This document shows positions 13,332 through 14,176 of a stretch of 14,176 bases of DNA, one piece after another. The position numbers and the translations under genes were made by a program. The first letter of the stretch is position 1. Every line of letters begins with the position of its first letter. The stretch covers positions 1-14,176 of the forward strand of contig DDEX01000065.1 of the NCBI GenBank assembly GCA_002336845.1, given 5' to 3'. The notes under the pieces are model-generated. The model searched no databases and was not told the DNA's origin. It saw only the letters and a list, made by a program, of their open reading frames with translations. This DNA comes from Rhodobacteraceae bacterium UBA1943 (lineage in GTDB: Bacteria > Pseudomonadota > Alphaproteobacteria > Rhodobacterales > Rhodobacteraceae).

Positions 13332-14176
13332 ATGGACAGACTTTCCGAACTTCTTTCCACCCGCGACTGGCTGATGGCCGATGGCGCAACCGGCACCAAC
13401 CTGTTCAACATGGGCCTGTCATCGGGCGAACCGCCCGAGCTGTGGAACGTCGATCAGCCCGGCAATATCCGCGCGCTTTATCGCGGCGCGGTCGATGCCG
13501 GGTCCGACATTTTCCTGACCAACACCTTTGGCGGCAATGCCGCGCGGTTGAAACTGCACAATGCCCAAGGCCGGGTGCGCGAGTTGAACCGCATCGGGGC
13601 AGCCCTTGGTCGCGAGATTGCCGATGCCGCAGGCCGCTCGGTCGTGGTGGCAGGCTCGGTCGGGCCAACCGGCGAAATCTTTGAGCCGATGGGCACCATG
13701 ACCCATTCGGTCGCGGTCGAGATCTTCCACGAACAGGCCGAAGGCCTGAAAGAGGGCGGCGCGGATGTGCTGTGGATCGAGACGATCAGCGCCCCCGAGG
13801 AATACAAGGCCGCGGCAGAGGCCGCCCGTCTGGCCGGGATGCCTTGGTGCGGCACGATGAGTTTCGATACAGCAGGGCGCACCATGATGGGCGTCACTTC
13901 TGCCGCTTTGGCCGATCTGGTGGAAACCCTGCCCAATCCGCCGATTGCCTTCGGGGCCAACTGCGGTGTCGGCGCCTCCGATCTGATGCGCACCGTCACG
14001 GGTTTCATCGGCCATGGCGCGGCACGGCCCGTCATTGCCAAGGGCAATGCCGGCATCCCCAAGTATCACGATGGCCATATCCATTACGACGGCACGCCCG
14101 AGCTGATGGCCGAATATGCTGTGCTGGCGCGCGACGCCGGGGTGCGGATCATCGGCGGCTGCTGCGGCACTTCGCC
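13332..14176 (+). CDS. Homocysteine S-methyltransferase family protein (betaine-homocysteine methyltransferase or split MetH module), 3' end missing
   Basis: The first 281 residues of a homocysteine-binding TIM barrel, cut by the window edge. It transfers a methyl group to homocysteine to make methionine. MADGATGTNLF (15-25), TNTFGGN (63-69), GSVGPTGE (108-115), GANCGVG (C211) and GGCCGT (C277, C278) supply the substrate-binding residues and the three zinc cysteines. All are intact. Such proteins are usually called betaine-homocysteine methyltransferase, but in some Rhodobacteraceae the homocysteine module of a split cobalamin-dependent methionine synthase looks the same; the genes to the right would decide. 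The Shine-Dalgarno is weak (AAAGG). A hairpin lies in the leader. Confidence 0.88.
   Translation, partial: MDRLSELLSTRDWLMADGATGTNLFNMGLSSGEPPELWNVDQPGNIRALYRGAVDAGSDIFLTNTFGGNAARLKLHNAQGRVRELNRIGAALGREIADAAGRSVVVAGSVGPTGEIFEPMGTMTHSVAVEIFHEQAEGLKEGGADVLWIETISAPEEYKAAAEAARLAGMPWCGTMSFDTAGRTMMGVTSAALADLVETLPNPPIAFGANCGVGASDLMRTVTGFIGHGAARPVIAKGNAGIPKYHDGHIHYDGTPELMAEYAVLARDAGVRIIGGCCGTS

Noticed and set aside
1..14176. CRISPR arrays, tRNA genes, insertion sequences, phage or toxin-antitoxin genes
   Set aside because: I saw no regularly spaced direct repeats, tRNA cloverleaf signatures, transposase motifs, or phage or toxin proteins in either strand.

Overview
The window is ordinary-looking chromosomal DNA of an alphaproteobacterium, most likely of the Rhodobacteraceae (Rhodobacter/Paracoccus group). 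Four things point there: the 5' end of the 16S rRNA gene, high GC content with strong third-position bias, a DUF1476 protein matching the zeta inhibitor of the alphaproteobacterial F1-ATPase, and short intergenic hairpin elements of a style I associate with this family.

Layout. Positions 1-126 are the 5' end of a 16S rRNA gene reading leftward. Its leader (boxA, tetraloop hairpins) and a good promoter at 514-542 lie to the right. Leftward genes follow: a YtcJ-type amidohydrolase (689-2350) and an agmatinase-family ureohydrolase (2421-3386). A bactofilin (3551-3922) reads rightward and meets a leftward four-gene chain at a perfect bidirectional terminator. In transcription order the chain is heme A synthase ctaA, an M32 carboxypeptidase, an MFS transporter and a PaaI-type thioesterase. 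Each junction is a 4-base ATGA or GTGA overlap, so the four genes are probably translationally coupled. Further right, still leftward, are a lipoprotein lytic transglycosylase (8285-9523) and a TrmJ-type tRNA/rRNA methyltransferase (9680-10420).

Right part. Two rightward genes, a TfoX N-terminal-domain protein and a divergent thiamine-phosphate-synthase-like protein, converge on leftward purC-purS across a cluster of three palindromes (11487-11550). purC is divergent from the DUF1476/zeta gene; the 221-bp gap carries a candidate promoter for each and a strong hairpin. The window closes with a homocysteine S-methyltransferase gene cut off by the right edge.

Function. Most genes are housekeeping: ribosome synthesis, respiration (heme A for cytochrome oxidase, F1-ATPase control), cell-wall turnover, purine and methionine synthesis, RNA modification. 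I found no mobile element, phage, CRISPR array, toxin or defence system, and no obvious new multi-gene system. The points most worth checking are a cluster of five GANTC sites around a perfect DnaA box near the rrn operon, a two-copy modular hairpin-plus-tail element, a PurC and a ThiE-like protein lacking family motifs, and a purS with no purQ next to it.
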